A stretch of DNA of 59,674 nt from Acidimicrobiales bacterium (lineage in GTDB: Bacteria; Actinomycetota; Acidimicrobiia; Acidimicrobiales; MedAcidi-G1), in NCBI GenBank assembly GCA_030747595.1, contig JASLKK010000003.1:196928-256601 (forward strand), written 5' to 3'. Positions 17,852 through 26,009 of the stretch are shown one piece after another. A program made the position numbers and the translations under genes. The notes beneath the pieces were generated by a model. That model saw only the letters and a list, made by a program, of their open reading frames with translations. It searched no databases and was not told where the DNA came from. Every line of letters starts with the position of its first letter. The first letter of the stretch is position 1.

Positions 17852-17938
17852 GCCGGGTCCCACCACCCGGCCCAGCGAGGAGAGGGTTCCCGCCACCCGC
17901 CTTGCCCGTTCGGCGCCCCTCGGGGCGTCGAACGACAT
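17852..17938 (+). ncRNA. Three-hairpin small RNA candidate, 6C-like
   Basis: Three hairpins follow in tandem. The first is 17852-17871, a 7-bp perfect stem with loop CCCACC. The second is 17875-17905, with stem GCGAGG/CCTTGC, an inner GGG/CCC and loop TTCCCGCCA. The third is 17908-17933, a 12-bp stem with one G-U pair and a 2-base loop, followed by GACATTTT, a plausible intrinsic terminator. Two C-rich loops plus a terminator is the description of the actinobacterial 6C RNA motif. A TANNNT promoter is spaced correctly. Identity as 6C is inference; that the stretch is structured is seen directly. It sits between nth and a convergent small gene and could partly serve as their terminator. Confidence 0.5.
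17908..17938 (+). terminator. Intrinsic terminator of the small RNA/nth
   Basis: GTTCGGCGCCCC pairs with GGGGCGTCGAAC around a TC turn, and GACATTTT follows. The T-run is only on the plus-strand side. It would end nth readthrough as well as the small RNA. Confidence 0.6.
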
Positions 17939-17960
17939 TTTGGGGCCGGTTTCGAATTCC

Positions 17961-18173
17961 TCAGACTCGTCGAGCCCGGGCCAGTTCCCTTAGGGCGCCA
18001 CGAAGGTGGCGTTCCACCTCGTGGAGGCCCGACCGGCCCCTGGCCTCTTCATCAGCTGAGGTGACGCTGAAGGCCGCCAGCTCCTCGATCCGTCGAGTGA
18101 GAGCTTCGAGCTGGCTGGCCAACGACGAGAGTTCCGCGTCCACCCGGGCTTCGTTCGATTCGGATCCGTCCAT
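17961..18173 (-). CDS. Small acidic coiled-coil protein, unknown function
   Basis: The 70-residue protein starts with ATG at 18173. It has an acidic start (MDGSESNEARVDAEL), then heptad-like leucines through SSLASQLEALTRRIEELAAF, and a second Arg-rich helix ending HLRGALRELARARRV. No known domain is recognised. It is divergent from hisD with 72 bases between starts and converges on nth and the small RNA. A CAGACT sequence 7 bases before the start may be a weak -10. The coiled-coil pattern suggests a real gene that may bind another protein, but this is the least certain gene in the region. Confidence 0.55.
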   Translation of the reverse strand: MDGSESNEARVDAELSSLASQLEALTRRIEELAAFSVTSADEEARGRSGLHEVERHLRGALRELARARRV

Positions 18174-18233
18174 ACACGCGAGTCTGGCCGACTCCGGTTT
18201 GAAACCCCAGCCGAGGCCCCGTGCGGTGGCCGG

Positions 18234-18239
18234 TAGCGT
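18234..18239 (+). promoter_or_regulatory. -10 hexamer of hisD
   Basis: TAGCGT ends 6 bases before the GTG start. It probably drives the whole hisDCBHAF operon as a leaderless transcript, which leaves no room for a transcribed attenuator or T-box leader. Confidence 0.5.
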
Positions 18240-18245
18240 GACAGC

Positions 18246-19577
18246 GTGCTTCGACGACTCGATCTCCGAGGGGATCTGCCTAGTTCTCCAGCGGTCCTGC
18301 GGGCCGCCCTGCCTCGTCCTGATCTGGGAGGTCCGGGTTCCGAAGATGCCGTCCTGAACGCCGTACGGGCCATTCTGAACGATGTTCAGACCCGCGGTGA
18401 CGAGGCCGTACGCGAGTTGACATCCCGGTTTGATGACGCTGAACCGCCGACCATCCAGGTCGACCCGGTCGAGGTAGCCGCCGCCCTGGACCGCATCGAC
18501 CCTGTTGTTCGCACGGCGTTGGAGGTGGCCGCAGAAGCTATCCGGCGTCATCACGTGGGTCAGGTCCGTTCCGAGCACCGGACCGAGGATGCCGGTCTCG
18601 TGGTGCGCTCAGTTAGTCGCCCCGTGGAACGCGCGGGTTGCTATGTCCCTGGAGGACGGGCCGCGTACCCCTCGACCGTTCTCATGACCGCCGTTCCGGC
18701 CCGGGCGGCCGGTGTCGACGAGGTCGTGGTGTGCGTACCGCCGGATCCTGATGGCCGCGTCGCAGAGGTGACCCTCGCTGCAGCCGCGGTGGCTGGGGTG
18801 GATGCCGTCTACGCGGTGGGTGGCGCTCAAGCCGTGGCTGCCATGGCCTTTGGTACCGAGTCGATTCCCCCGGTCGATGTCATCGTTGGTCCGGGAAATG
18901 TCTACGTCGCCTTGGCTAAGCGCGAGGTTGCCGGTCTGGTCGGCGTGCCTTCGGCATTCGCCGGCCCGTCGGAGGTCGTGGTGGTGGCCGATGCGACCGT
19001 TCCTGCCGGCTTCGTAGCCATCGACATCGTCGTACAGGCCGAACATGGGCCAGACGGGCTGGCCTGGTTAATCACCTGGGACGAGGCGGTGGCCGATGCC
19101 GTGGATGTGGAGGTGTCTCGCATCGTCGAAGTCTCACCGCGATGCGACGACGTGACGGCCACGTTGACCTCGGCCGGCTGGGTGGTCCTGGTCGACGGCC
19201 CAGACGAGGCGCTGGCAGTGTCGGATGCCATTGCTCCCGAGCACCTTCAGTTGATGGTAGACGACGCCGAGTCGTTGGCCGACCGGGTCCGCCACGCTGG
19301 CGCGGTCTTCTGCGGTCCGTGGTCTCCGGCCTCGCTCGGCGACTATGTGGCTGGTCCTAGTCACGTCCTACCAACCGCCGGCACCGCACGCTTCTCGGGC
19401 GCCCTCAGAGTTGCCGACTTCACCAAAGAGGTTCACGTCGTGTCCGCCGATCGGGAAGCCCTCGAGCGACTGGCGCCTCACGTGGCGGCGCTGGCTGGCG
19501 CCGAGGGCCTCGATGCTCACGCCGCATCCGTCCGGACCCGGGTCTGTCACCCTCTCGACAGGAGCCACGATGCCTGA
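18246..19577 (+). CDS. hisD: Histidinol dehydrogenase
   Basis: HisD oxidises L-histidinol to L-histidine in two NAD-dependent steps using zinc. The 443-residue protein has the expected PGGRAAYPSTVLM, VDVIVGPGNVYVALAKREV (family signature) and AGPSEVVVVAD segments. The metal and active-site blocks QAEHGPDG and APEHLQL are also present, as is the GPSHVLPTAGTARF block. Length is normal. The GTG start follows a TAGCGT hexamer. It is the first gene of a tight his operon and overlaps hisC by 8 bases. Confidence 0.97.
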   Translation: MLRRLDLRGDLPSSPAVLRAALPRPDLGGPGSEDAVLNAVRAILNDVQTRGDEAVRELTSRFDDAEPPTIQVDPVEVAAALDRIDPVVRTALEVAAEAIRRHHVGQVRSEHRTEDAGLVVRSVSRPVERAGCYVPGGRAAYPSTVLMTAVPARAAGVDEVVVCVPPDPDGRVAEVTLAAAAVAGVDAVYAVGGAQAVAAMAFGTESIPPVDVIVGPGNVYVALAKREVAGLVGVPSAFAGPSEVVVVADATVPAGFVAIDIVVQAEHGPDGLAWLITWDEAVADAVDVEVSRIVEVSPRCDDVTATLTSAGWVVLVDGPDEALAVSDAIAPEHLQLMVDDAESLADRVRHAGAVFCGPWSPASLGDYVAGPSHVLPTAGTARFSGALRVADFTKEVHVVSADREALERLAPHVAALAGAEGLDAHAASVRTRVCHPLDRSHDA

Positions 19578-20694
19578 GTTCGTGCAGCCCCAGGCTCGCG
19601 TCGGTGTGGTGAGCATGGAGGGTTACCACTCGCCTCAGGTTGACGTTGCCGTCCGCCTGAACACCAACGAGTCGCCGGTACCTCCGCCCGCGGGATTCCG
19701 AGCGGCAGTAGCTGCAGCGGTCACTGAACTGTCCTGGAACCGCTACCCGGACCGTCACGCCACGGCGCTACGGTCCGCGCTGGCCGAAACCCATGGGGTA
19801 AACCCGATGCAGGTTTTCGCTGCCAACGGGTCCAACGAAGTCCTACAGAGCCTCCAGCTGGCCTACGGCGGCCCGGGTCGCTCTGTTGCGGTGTTCGAGC
19901 CGACGTACGCCATGTACGCCCAGATCGCACGCACTACAGGGACCGGGGTTCTTCGAGGTACCCGCGACGCCGATCACCGACTGGTCGCCGATGACGTCAT
20001 GGCGCTGGTAGCCGACAAACAACCGGCGCTGGTCTTCCTGTGTTCCCCCAACAACCCGACGGGGACCGTGGACCCGGTTGGGCTGGTGGCCGACCTGGTG
20101 GACGTAGCAGCGGGCTATGGGGGTCTGGTGGTTGTCGACGAGGCCTACGGACAGTTCGCCTCGACGAGCGCCGTGGATCTGTTGGCCGAGGACCGTCCCC
20201 TGGTTGTGAGCCGGACCTTCTCTAAGACATGGGCCATGGCCGGGGCGAGGCTGGGCTATCTCCTGGCCCCGACCTGGTGTGTGGCTGAACTCGACAAGGT
20301 GGTGCTCCCGTACCACCTAGATGCCTTTAAGCAGGCCGTCGGGATCCTGGCTCTCCAGTACCGGACGGCTATGGACGATCGGATTGCCCAACTGGTGGCT
20401 GAACGGAACAGGATGACCGCCGCCCTCGACGTCCTGCCCGTGACTGCCTGGCCATCGGAGGCAAACTTCATCCTGTTCCGACCGGACACCCGCTCGGGCC
20501 GTGACGTCTGGCAAGCCCTGGTCGAGTGCTCAGTGCTCGTCCGGGATTTCACGACCATGGCTGGAATCGAGGGGTGCCTCCGGGTCACCATCGGGACGGC
20601 CGACGAAAACGACCGTTTCATCGAGGCCCTGGGGCAGATCCTGGGTGGGTCCCTCGCTGAAGCACCTCACGAACCAGACACCGAAGGGGCCTGA
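19570..20694 (+). CDS. hisC: Histidinol-phosphate aminotransferase
   Basis: This PLP enzyme converts imidazole-acetol phosphate to histidinol phosphate; in actinobacteria some copies also act on aromatic keto acids. The 374-residue protein starts at ATG 19570, overlapping the hisD stop. It has NESPVPPP near the start, CSPNNPTGT, VVVDEAYGQF and the Schiff-base lysine in SRTFSKTWAMAGARLGY. These are class I/II fold aminotransferase hallmarks, and operon position fixes it as HisC. hisB begins one base after its stop. Confidence 0.96.
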   Translation: MPEFVQPQARVGVVSMEGYHSPQVDVAVRLNTNESPVPPPAGFRAAVAAAVTELSWNRYPDRHATALRSALAETHGVNPMQVFAANGSNEVLQSLQLAYGGPGRSVAVFEPTYAMYAQIARTTGTGVLRGTRDADHRLVADDVMALVADKQPALVFLCSPNNPTGTVDPVGLVADLVDVAAGYGGLVVVDEAYGQFASTSAVDLLAEDRPLVVSRTFSKTWAMAGARLGYLLAPTWCVAELDKVVLPYHLDAFKQAVGILALQYRTAMDDRIAQLVAERNRMTAALDVLPVTAWPSEANFILFRPDTRSGRDVWQALVECSVLVRDFTTMAGIEGCLRVTIGTADENDRFIEALGQILGGSLAEAPHEPDTEGA

Positions 20695-20695
20695 C

Positions 20696-21292
20696 ATGGC
20701 ACGCACCGGAAGCCGCCAACGTACGACGAAGGAGACGGCCATCGCCGTGGAAATCGATTTGGACCGGACGGTGGTGGCCGACGTGTCGGCGTCGACTGGC
20801 ATCCCTTTCTTTGATCACATGCTCGACCAGCTGGGCCGTCACGGGGGCTTTGGCCTGCAGGTCTCCTGTGACGGCGATCTGAACATCGACGCCCACCACA
20901 CCGTGGAAGACGTTGGCATCGCCCTTGGTGAAGCCTTTGCTGATGCGTTGGGCGACAAGGCGGGTGTGAGGCGCTTCGCCTCGATCCGGGTGCCGCTCGA
21001 TGAGGCGTTGGTCGACGTGGCCCTCGACCTGTCGGGGCGTCCGTACCTACACCACGATGTCGAGTTTCCCGGTGAGAAGATCCTCGGCGACCCGCCGTTC
21101 GACCCACAGCTCATGGAGGAGTTCTGGCGGGCATTCACGGTGGCGGCCCGCATCACTCTGCACCTCACGGTGGTGCGCGGAAAGAACACCCACCACATCG
21201 TGGAGGCCTCCTTTAAGGGCGTGGCCCGAGCCCTGCGCGATGCCGTGCGGATCGATGGTGGCGACGTGCCGTCCACCAAGGGCAGCCTGTGA
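20696..21292 (+). CDS. hisB: Imidazoleglycerol-phosphate dehydratase
   Basis: HisB dehydrates imidazoleglycerol phosphate using manganese. The 198-residue protein is the monofunctional form, with no N-terminal histidinol phosphatase domain. Metal-binding signatures FFDHMLDQLGRHGGFGL and DAHHTVEDVGIALGEA are present, as is the second set near HHIVEASFKGVARALRDA. The ATG at 20696 is 1 base after the hisC stop. The 3' end overlaps hisH by 4 bases. The histidinol-phosphate phosphatase must be encoded elsewhere. Confidence 0.97.
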   Translation: MARTGSRQRTTKETAIAVEIDLDRTVVADVSASTGIPFFDHMLDQLGRHGGFGLQVSCDGDLNIDAHHTVEDVGIALGEAFADALGDKAGVRRFASIRVPLDEALVDVALDLSGRPYLHHDVEFPGEKILGDPPFDPQLMEEFWRAFTVAARITLHLTVVRGKNTHHIVEASFKGVARALRDAVRIDGGDVPSTKGSL

Positions 21293-21957
21293 CCCGACCC
21301 GACGGGGACGGCTCCCCGGCACGGACGGGCCCGCTACTGGCCGTCCTGGACTACGGAATCGGCAACCTGCGGTCAGCCCAGAAGGCTCTCCAAAAGGTGG
21401 GTGCCGACGCCCGCCTGACCAGCGACCCCGACGAGGTCGCGGCGGCTGACGGACTAGTTCTTCCTGGCGTAGGGGCGTTTGGACGTTGCATTGAGGCACT
21501 GCGGACTGCGGGTCTCTGGGAGACGGCGATGCAAGCGGCCAGCGAGGCAGCGACAGGGGACGGACGACCATTCCTAGGAGTCTGTGTGGGGCTCCAGATG
21601 CTCCACGAGGCGAGTGTCGAGTCACCCGGCGTGGCCGGTCTCGGCGTGCTGCCCGGCGAGGTGACACTGCTATCCGATGCCGTCAAGCGGCCGCAGATGC
21701 AGTGGAACCGTCTGGACCAGAAGGGTATCGACAAGCATCCGATGCTGGCCGGCCTGGGTGACGACCCGTGGACCTACTTTGTACACAGTTATGCCGCACC
21801 GGTCGGACCCGACACGGTGGCCACGTGCACCTACGGCGATCAGGTCTGTGCGGCCGAAGCTCGGAACCTGCTCTGGGCGTGCCAGTTCCACCCGGAGAAG
21901 TCCTCGGTCACAGGCCTGCGAGTACTGGAGAACTTTGTGAGCCTGGTTGCCAGATGA
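21289..21957 (+). CDS. hisH: Imidazole glycerol phosphate synthase, glutaminase subunit
   Basis: HisH hydrolyses glutamine and channels ammonia to HisF. The 222-residue class I amidotransferase has DYGIGNLRS near the start, the nucleophile Cys99 in LGVCVGLQML, and the His201/Glu203 pair in CQFHPEKS. The GTG start overlaps hisB (GTGA), and the 3' end overlaps hisA (ATGA), so translation is probably coupled. The N-terminal 13 residues precede the usual family start. Confidence 0.96.
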   Translation: MTRPDGDGSPARTGPLLAVLDYGIGNLRSAQKALQKVGADARLTSDPDEVAAADGLVLPGVGAFGRCIEALRTAGLWETAMQAASEAATGDGRPFLGVCVGLQMLHEASVESPGVAGLGVLPGEVTLLSDAVKRPQMQWNRLDQKGIDKHPMLAGLGDDPWTYFVHSYAAPVGPDTVATCTYGDQVCAAEARNLLWACQFHPEKSSVTGLRVLENFVSLVAR

Positions 21958-22721
21958 GGACACCCGCGCTGTTCCCAGCCATCGACCTACGTGCTGGTCG
22001 CTGTGTGCGCCTCATGCAGGGCGACTACGACCGGGAGACCGTGTACGGCGATGATCCCGTCGCCCAGGCCCTGGCCTTCCAGGAGGCGGGCGCCGACTGG
22101 GTCCACGTGGTGGACCTCGACGCCGCCCGGACCGGCGACCCGGTGAACCGTCCGGCAGTCGCCGCGGTGGCCGCCGCTCTTGACGTGCCCGTACAGGCCG
22201 GCGGGGGAGTCCGTTCGGTCGCTGACGCTCGGGAGCTGTTCGATGCGGGGGTGTCTCGGGTGGTCCTGGGCACCGCCGCGGTCGAGAACCCGGACCTTGT
22301 GACAGCGGTGGCTGATCGCGGCCCGGTGGCCGTGGGGCTCGACGTGTGGGGCGACGAGGTGGCCGTCCGGGGCTGGACCGAGAGCAGTGGTGTGAAGCTC
22401 AGCGACGCGTTGATCCGATATTCCGACTTGGGCACCGCCGCCTTCGTCATCACCCGGATCGAACGTGACGGGACGCTGGAAGGCCCTGATGTCGACGGAC
22501 TGGCCGGCGCATTAGCTGCCACGAGCGTCGATGTGGTGGCCTCCGGTGGTGTGGGCCGCCCTCGCGATCTAACTGACCTGGCGGCTCTGGACGTGGACGG
22601 CCGCCGCATTGCGGGGATCATCCTCGGACGGGCGCTCTACGAGGGCACTGTCGACCTCGCCGAGGCCATCCGACAACTTTCGGAGGACCCGTCGGACGGG
22701 CCGGTAGGGAATCGGGCCTAA
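21954..22721 (+). CDS. hisA: ProFAR isomerase HisA
   Basis: HisA isomerises the aminoaldose ProFAR to the aminoketose PRFAR. The 255-residue TIM barrel has catalytic Asp11 in [13 protein letters not shown] and Asp130 in VGLDVWGDE, plus phosphate-binding loops QAGGGVRS and ASGGVGRP. In many actinobacteria this protein is PriA, which also does the TrpF reaction. Here a separate trpF exists about 7 kb downstream, so bifunctionality is not needed, although RGW at residues 139-141 resembles PriA. It overlaps hisH by 4 bases; hisF starts 2 bases later. Confidence 0.94.
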   Translation: MRTPALFPAIDLRAGRCVRLMQGDYDRETVYGDDPVAQALAFQEAGADWVHVVDLDAARTGDPVNRPAVAAVAAALDVPVQAGGGVRSVADARELFDAGVSRVVLGTAAVENPDLVTAVADRGPVAVGLDVWGDEVAVRGWTESSGVKLSDALIRYSDLGTAAFVITRIERDGTLEGPDVDGLAGALAATSVDVVASGGVGRPRDLTDLAALDVDGRRIAGIILGRALYEGTVDLAEAIRQLSEDPSDGPVGNRA

Positions 22722-22723
22722 TC

Positions 22724-23509
22724 GTGGAGACCGTGCGGATCGTCCCCTGTCTGGACGTCGACAACGGCCGGGTGGTCAAGGGCGTGAACTTCGTGGGTCT
22801 CCGCGATGCCGGCGACCCAGTAGAGCTGGCTGCCCGCTACGACAGCGAAGGTGCCGACGAACTCGTGTTCCTAGACATCACAGCGTCGTCCGATGCCCGG
22901 GAGATCACCTTGGACATGGTTCGCCACGTGGCCGAGGAGGTGTTTATCCCGTTCACCGTCGGTGGGGGTATCCGGACGGTCGAGGACGCCCGGGGGATCC
23001 TGCGGGCCGGCGCTGACAAGGTCTCGGTCAACACGGCTGCTGTGGACCGCCCTGAGCTCATCGGCGAGTTGGCCGCGGAGTTCGGAAGCCAGTGCGTGGT
23101 GGTGGCGGTGGATGCCCGACGCTCCGAAGCGGACGTTGGACCTCCGTCCAGCGGCTTCGAGGTCTTTACCCATGGCGGTCGGATGCCGACCGGACGGGAC
23201 CTCGTGGCCTGGATTGACGAGGTCGTCGAGCGGGGAGCCGGCGAGATCCTGCTGACGTCCATGGACCGTGACGGCACCCGTGACGGCTTCGATGTCGAAA
23301 TGCTCCGAACCGTGGGCGACGTGGCCAGCGTGCCACTGATCGCTAGCGGTGGCGTCGGAAACCTCGATCATCTGGTGGCCGGAGCGGTGGACGGTGGCGC
23401 CGATGCTGTGCTGGCCGCCTCGATCTTCCACTTCGGGGAATACACGGTGGCCGAGGCAAAGGCCCACCTGGCAGCGGCCGGTGTGACCGTTCGGCCCGTG
23501 ACCCGCTGA
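22724..23509 (+). CDS. hisF: Imidazole glycerol phosphate synthase, cyclase subunit
   Basis: HisF combines PRFAR with ammonia from HisH to form imidazole glycerol phosphate and AICAR. The 261-residue TIM barrel starts with GTG and has [19 protein letters not shown] with catalytic Asp11. VGGGIRT, the AVDARRS catalytic region, LTSMDRDGT and [10 protein letters not shown] follow. It is the last gene of the uninterrupted hisDCBHAF run. The GroES-like gene that follows has its own apparent promoter. Confidence 0.97.
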   Translation: METVRIVPCLDVDNGRVVKGVNFVGLRDAGDPVELAARYDSEGADELVFLDITASSDAREITLDMVRHVAEEVFIPFTVGGGIRTVEDARGILRAGADKVSVNTAAVDRPELIGELAAEFGSQCVVVAVDARRSEADVGPPSSGFEVFTHGGRMPTGRDLVAWIDEVVERGAGEILLTSMDRDGTRDGFDVEMLRTVGDVASVPLIASGGVGNLDHLVAGAVDGGADAVLAASIFHFGEYTVAEAKAHLAAAGVTVRPVTR

Positions 23510-23518
23510 CCGCGCCGT

Positions 23519-23524
23519 TACCGT
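23519..23524 (+). promoter_or_regulatory. -10 hexamer of the GroES-like gene
   Basis: TACCGT ends 7 bases before the GTG at 23532. It overlaps an alternative GTG at 23523, which argues against that earlier start. Confidence 0.45.
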
Positions 23525-23531
23525 GCACCTT

Positions 23532-23933
23532 GTGAACACGCAGAAGAGCTCGTCAGGCCAGTCTCTGGAGAGCGGCTCCTTAGACGGCAACGGTGTAATG
23601 CCCGGCCCATCGGATCACGAGGGCCTTCCTATCAAGATGCTCAACGACCGGATCCTCGTGCGAACCGACTCTGAGGAAGGTGAGCGTCGCTCCACCGGCG
23701 GCATCCTCATCCCGGCCACTGCCCAGGTGGGAAAGCGTTTAGCCTGGGCCCAGGTGGTGGCCGCCGGTCCCAACGTGCGCGCGATGGAAGTCGGCGACCA
23801 GGTGCTGTTTAACCCGGAAGACCGTTACGAAGTTGAGGTCCGGGGACACGACTACATCATTCTCCGGGAGCGCGATGTCCACGCGGTGGCAGCCCAGCGC
23901 CTCGAAGAGGGAAGCACGGGTCTGTATCTGTAG
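23532..23933 (+). CDS. GroES-like co-chaperonin paralogue
   Basis: The 133-residue protein has a disordered Ser/Gly-rich N-terminus of about 35 residues, then a Cpn10 fold: KMLNDRILVRTD, GGILIPATAQVGKRLAWAQVVAAG, VGDQVLFNPEDRYEVEVRG and YIILRERDVHAV. It ends GLYL. Similar GroES paralogues with TGLYL-type tails occur in other actinobacteria without an adjacent groEL. True GroES has a mobile loop that binds GroEL; here the loop between RRSTG and AQVGKRLAW is short and different. It may have a separate job. The GTG at 23532 is chosen from the promoter; an ATG at 23599 would remove the disordered region. Confidence 0.82.
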   Translation: MNTQKSSSGQSLESGSLDGNGVMPGPSDHEGLPIKMLNDRILVRTDSEEGERRSTGGILIPATAQVGKRLAWAQVVAAGPNVRAMEVGDQVLFNPEDRYEVEVRGHDYIILRERDVHAVAAQRLEEGSTGLYL

Positions 23934-24011
23934 TGGGGATGGGCAACCGGGTCCGGCGGTTGGCCCCGGCTGCGAATCGAAACACTGACCGTCAGCGCAA
24001 GGGGGTGACCG

Positions 24012-24017
24012 TAGGCT
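24012..24017 (+). promoter_or_regulatory. -10 hexamer of hisI
   Basis: TAGGCT ends 7 bases before the ATG at 24025. It suggests hisI, and perhaps trpE behind it, is transcribed separately from hisDCBHAF. Confidence 0.5.
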
Positions 24018-24024
24018 GACCTCC

Positions 24025-24432
24025 ATGTCTCCCGCCCCCTCCACCATCGAGTCCACCCCCATCGCCGCGACGGCTGAGCAGTTGGAAGGCGTGACCTTCA
24101 ACGAGGACGGCCTGGTGCCGGCCATTATTCAGGAGGAGCACACTGGGCGGATCCTGATGATGGCGTGGATGAACGCCGACTCCCTACGCGAGACCATGGC
24201 TACTGGGAGGACCTGGTTCTGGAGCCGTAGCCGCCGGGAATACTGGTGCAAGGGCGAGACCTCAGGCGATCGCCAGTACGTGCGTGAGGCGTATTACGAC
24301 TGCGATGCCGACACCCTGCTCTTCGTGGTCGAACAGGAGGGGAAGGGCGCCTGCCACACGGGCGAGTACAGCTGTTTCTTCCGTCCGTTCGGACCGGGGG
24401 CCGCGTCCGACGCGGTAGTCGACGCTGGCTGA
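24025..24432 (+). CDS. hisI: Phosphoribosyl-AMP cyclohydrolase
   Basis: HisI opens the purine ring of phosphoribosyl-AMP. The 135-residue protein is the monofunctional form without a HisE domain. It has ILMMAWMNADSL, the SRSRREYWCKGETSGDRQ block and the metal-binding cysteines in YDCDADTLLF and GACHTGEYSCF. HisE, the preceding pyrophosphohydrolase, is not in the window. trpE starts 16 bases downstream, joining the histidine and tryptophan clusters. Confidence 0.96.
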   Translation: MSPAPSTIESTPIAATAEQLEGVTFNEDGLVPAIIQEEHTGRILMMAWMNADSLRETMATGRTWFWSRSRREYWCKGETSGDRQYVREAYYDCDADTLLFVVEQEGKGACHTGEYSCFFRPFGPGAASDAVVDAG

Positions 24433-24448
24433 TCCAGCGACTCTTCCT

Positions 24449-25987
24449 GTGGTCAGCCCTGATCGCGAGGAGTTCCGAGCGCTGGCGCGCGGCCACGCCG
24501 TCGTGCCGGTCTGGCGCGAGTTGCTTGCCGATCTCACCACCCCGGTCTCTCTGTACGCCCGTTGCGTGGGTGACGGAGAGGGCTTTCTGCTCGAAAGCGT
24601 CGACCGGGGCGAGACCTGGGGCCGGTGGTCGTTCATCGGTCGTAACCCGTCGCTCACCCTTACCTCCCACGGCGCCGGTGGCGACCTTGACGTCAGCGGT
24701 GACCTTCCGGCGGGGATCCGTACCGACGCCGGGATGCTGGCCGCTCTCGAAGACCTCCTGGAACACTTCCGGTCGCCGACCATCGAAGATCTTCCTCCGT
24801 TACACGGGGGCCTCATGGGCTACCTGGGCTATGACGTCGTGCGCGAAGTGGAACATCTCCCAGATGTGCCGCCCGACGACCGGGGTTTTCCCGACGGGAT
24901 CATGTCGGTCATCGGCGAGATGGTGGCTATCGACCATTGGCGCCAACGGGCCGTTTTGTTGGTCAACGTGGTGGTGCCCGAGCTCACCGGCGACGAGGTG
25001 GCCGACAACGCAGTACTGGATGCCGCCTACGACGAGGCGGCATCCAGGCTCGACCAGTTGGCATCAGACGGAGCCCGACCACTCGACGAACCCTTGATGG
25101 CGCCGCCTGATCCCACTGATGAGCCGCCTGAGGTGACCTCCACCATGGGCGCTGACCTGTACAAGGTCGCCGTGGAGGTCGCACGGGAGCACATCTTGGC
25201 TGGCGACGTGTTCCAGGTTGTCTTGTCACAACGTTTCGACGTGGAGCTCGATGCCGAGCCCTACGATGTGTACCGGGTGCTCCGACAGGTCAATCCGAGT
25301 CCCTATATGTACTTTCTGCGTTACGAGGACCTCACCGTGGTGGGAGCCTCGCCCGAGCCCATGGTTCAGTTGCTCGACGGTCGGGTCGTATCACGGCCCA
25401 TTGCCGGCACCCGTCGTCGGGGCCGTAATGACGTCGACGATCGCCGGATGGCCGCCGAATTGGCCGAGGACCCCAAGGAGGTGGCCGAGCATGTGATGCT
25501 CGTCGACTTGGCCCGAAACGACGTGGGTCGGGTCGTGGCGTTCGGCTCCGAAGAGGTCGAGGAGATGATGACGCTGGAGCGTTACAGCCACGTCATGCAC
25601 CTCACCAGTCAGGTTGCCGGCGAGTTGGCCGAAGGCTGCACCCCCATCGACGTCCTTCGGGCAACCTTGCCTGCCGGTACGGTTTCCGGTGCCCCCAAGG
25701 TGAGGGCCATGGAGATCATCGACGCCCTCGAGCCGGTCAAGCGTGGCCCATATGCGGGCGTCGTTGGTTACTTCGATTTCACCGGCAACATCGACACGGC
25801 CATTGCCATTCGCACCATGTTCGTCCGTGACGGAATCGCCTCAGTCCAGGCCGGAGCGGGCATCGTGGCTGACAGTGTTCCGGAGCTAGAGCACCTGGAA
25901 TGCCAGAACAAGGCTCGGGCGCTGCTATCGACCATTCCGGCTGCCCGCCGGATGACAGCGGCCCGTCGGACTGCTAGCAGCGATTGA
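24449..25987 (+). CDS. trpE: Anthranilate synthase component I
   Basis: TrpE makes anthranilate from chorismate using ammonia from TrpG. The 512-residue protein has the tryptophan-binding LLES motif at residues 47-50, so feedback inhibition is expected. The chorismate-binding domain has SRPIAGTRRRG, HVMLVDLARND, the GTVSGAPKVRAMEIID block and GAGIVADS. It starts with GTG 16 bases after hisI and no strong ribosome site is seen. trpG and trpD are absent from the window and must be elsewhere. Confidence 0.96.
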   Translation: MVSPDREEFRALARGHAVVPVWRELLADLTTPVSLYARCVGDGEGFLLESVDRGETWGRWSFIGRNPSLTLTSHGAGGDLDVSGDLPAGIRTDAGMLAALEDLLEHFRSPTIEDLPPLHGGLMGYLGYDVVREVEHLPDVPPDDRGFPDGIMSVIGEMVAIDHWRQRAVLLVNVVVPELTGDEVADNAVLDAAYDEAASRLDQLASDGARPLDEPLMAPPDPTDEPPEVTSTMGADLYKVAVEVAREHILAGDVFQVVLSQRFDVELDAEPYDVYRVLRQVNPSPYMYFLRYEDLTVVGASPEPMVQLLDGRVVSRPIAGTRRRGRNDVDDRRMAAELAEDPKEVAEHVMLVDLARNDVGRVVAFGSEEVEEMMTLERYSHVMHLTSQVAGELAEGCTPIDVLRATLPAGTVSGAPKVRAMEIIDALEPVKRGPYAGVVGYFDFTGNIDTAIAIRTMFVRDGIASVQAGAGIVADSVPELEHLECQNKARALLSTIPAARRMTAARRTASSD

Positions 25988-26009
25988 CCTTTCTTATGAA
26001 GCCACCGTT

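Noticed and set aside
18174-18245. Histidine attenuator or T-box leader before hisD
   Set aside because: The apparent -10 ends 6 bases before the start, leaving no leader. No His-codon run or T-box motif is visible.
17680-18357. Plus-strand open frame spanning the small RNA, the small reverse gene and the hisD start
   Set aside because: Arg/Ser/Pro-rich translation without any domain. It crosses a terminator-like hairpin and overlaps better-supported features.
21954-22721. Calling hisA a bifunctional priA
   Set aside because: A complete trpF is present in the trp operon, so a dual function is unnecessary. One PriA-like RGW alone is not enough.
23523-23525. Earlier GTG start for the GroES-like gene
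   Set aside because: It overlaps the likely -10 hexamer at 23519-23524, so transcripts starting there would not contain it.
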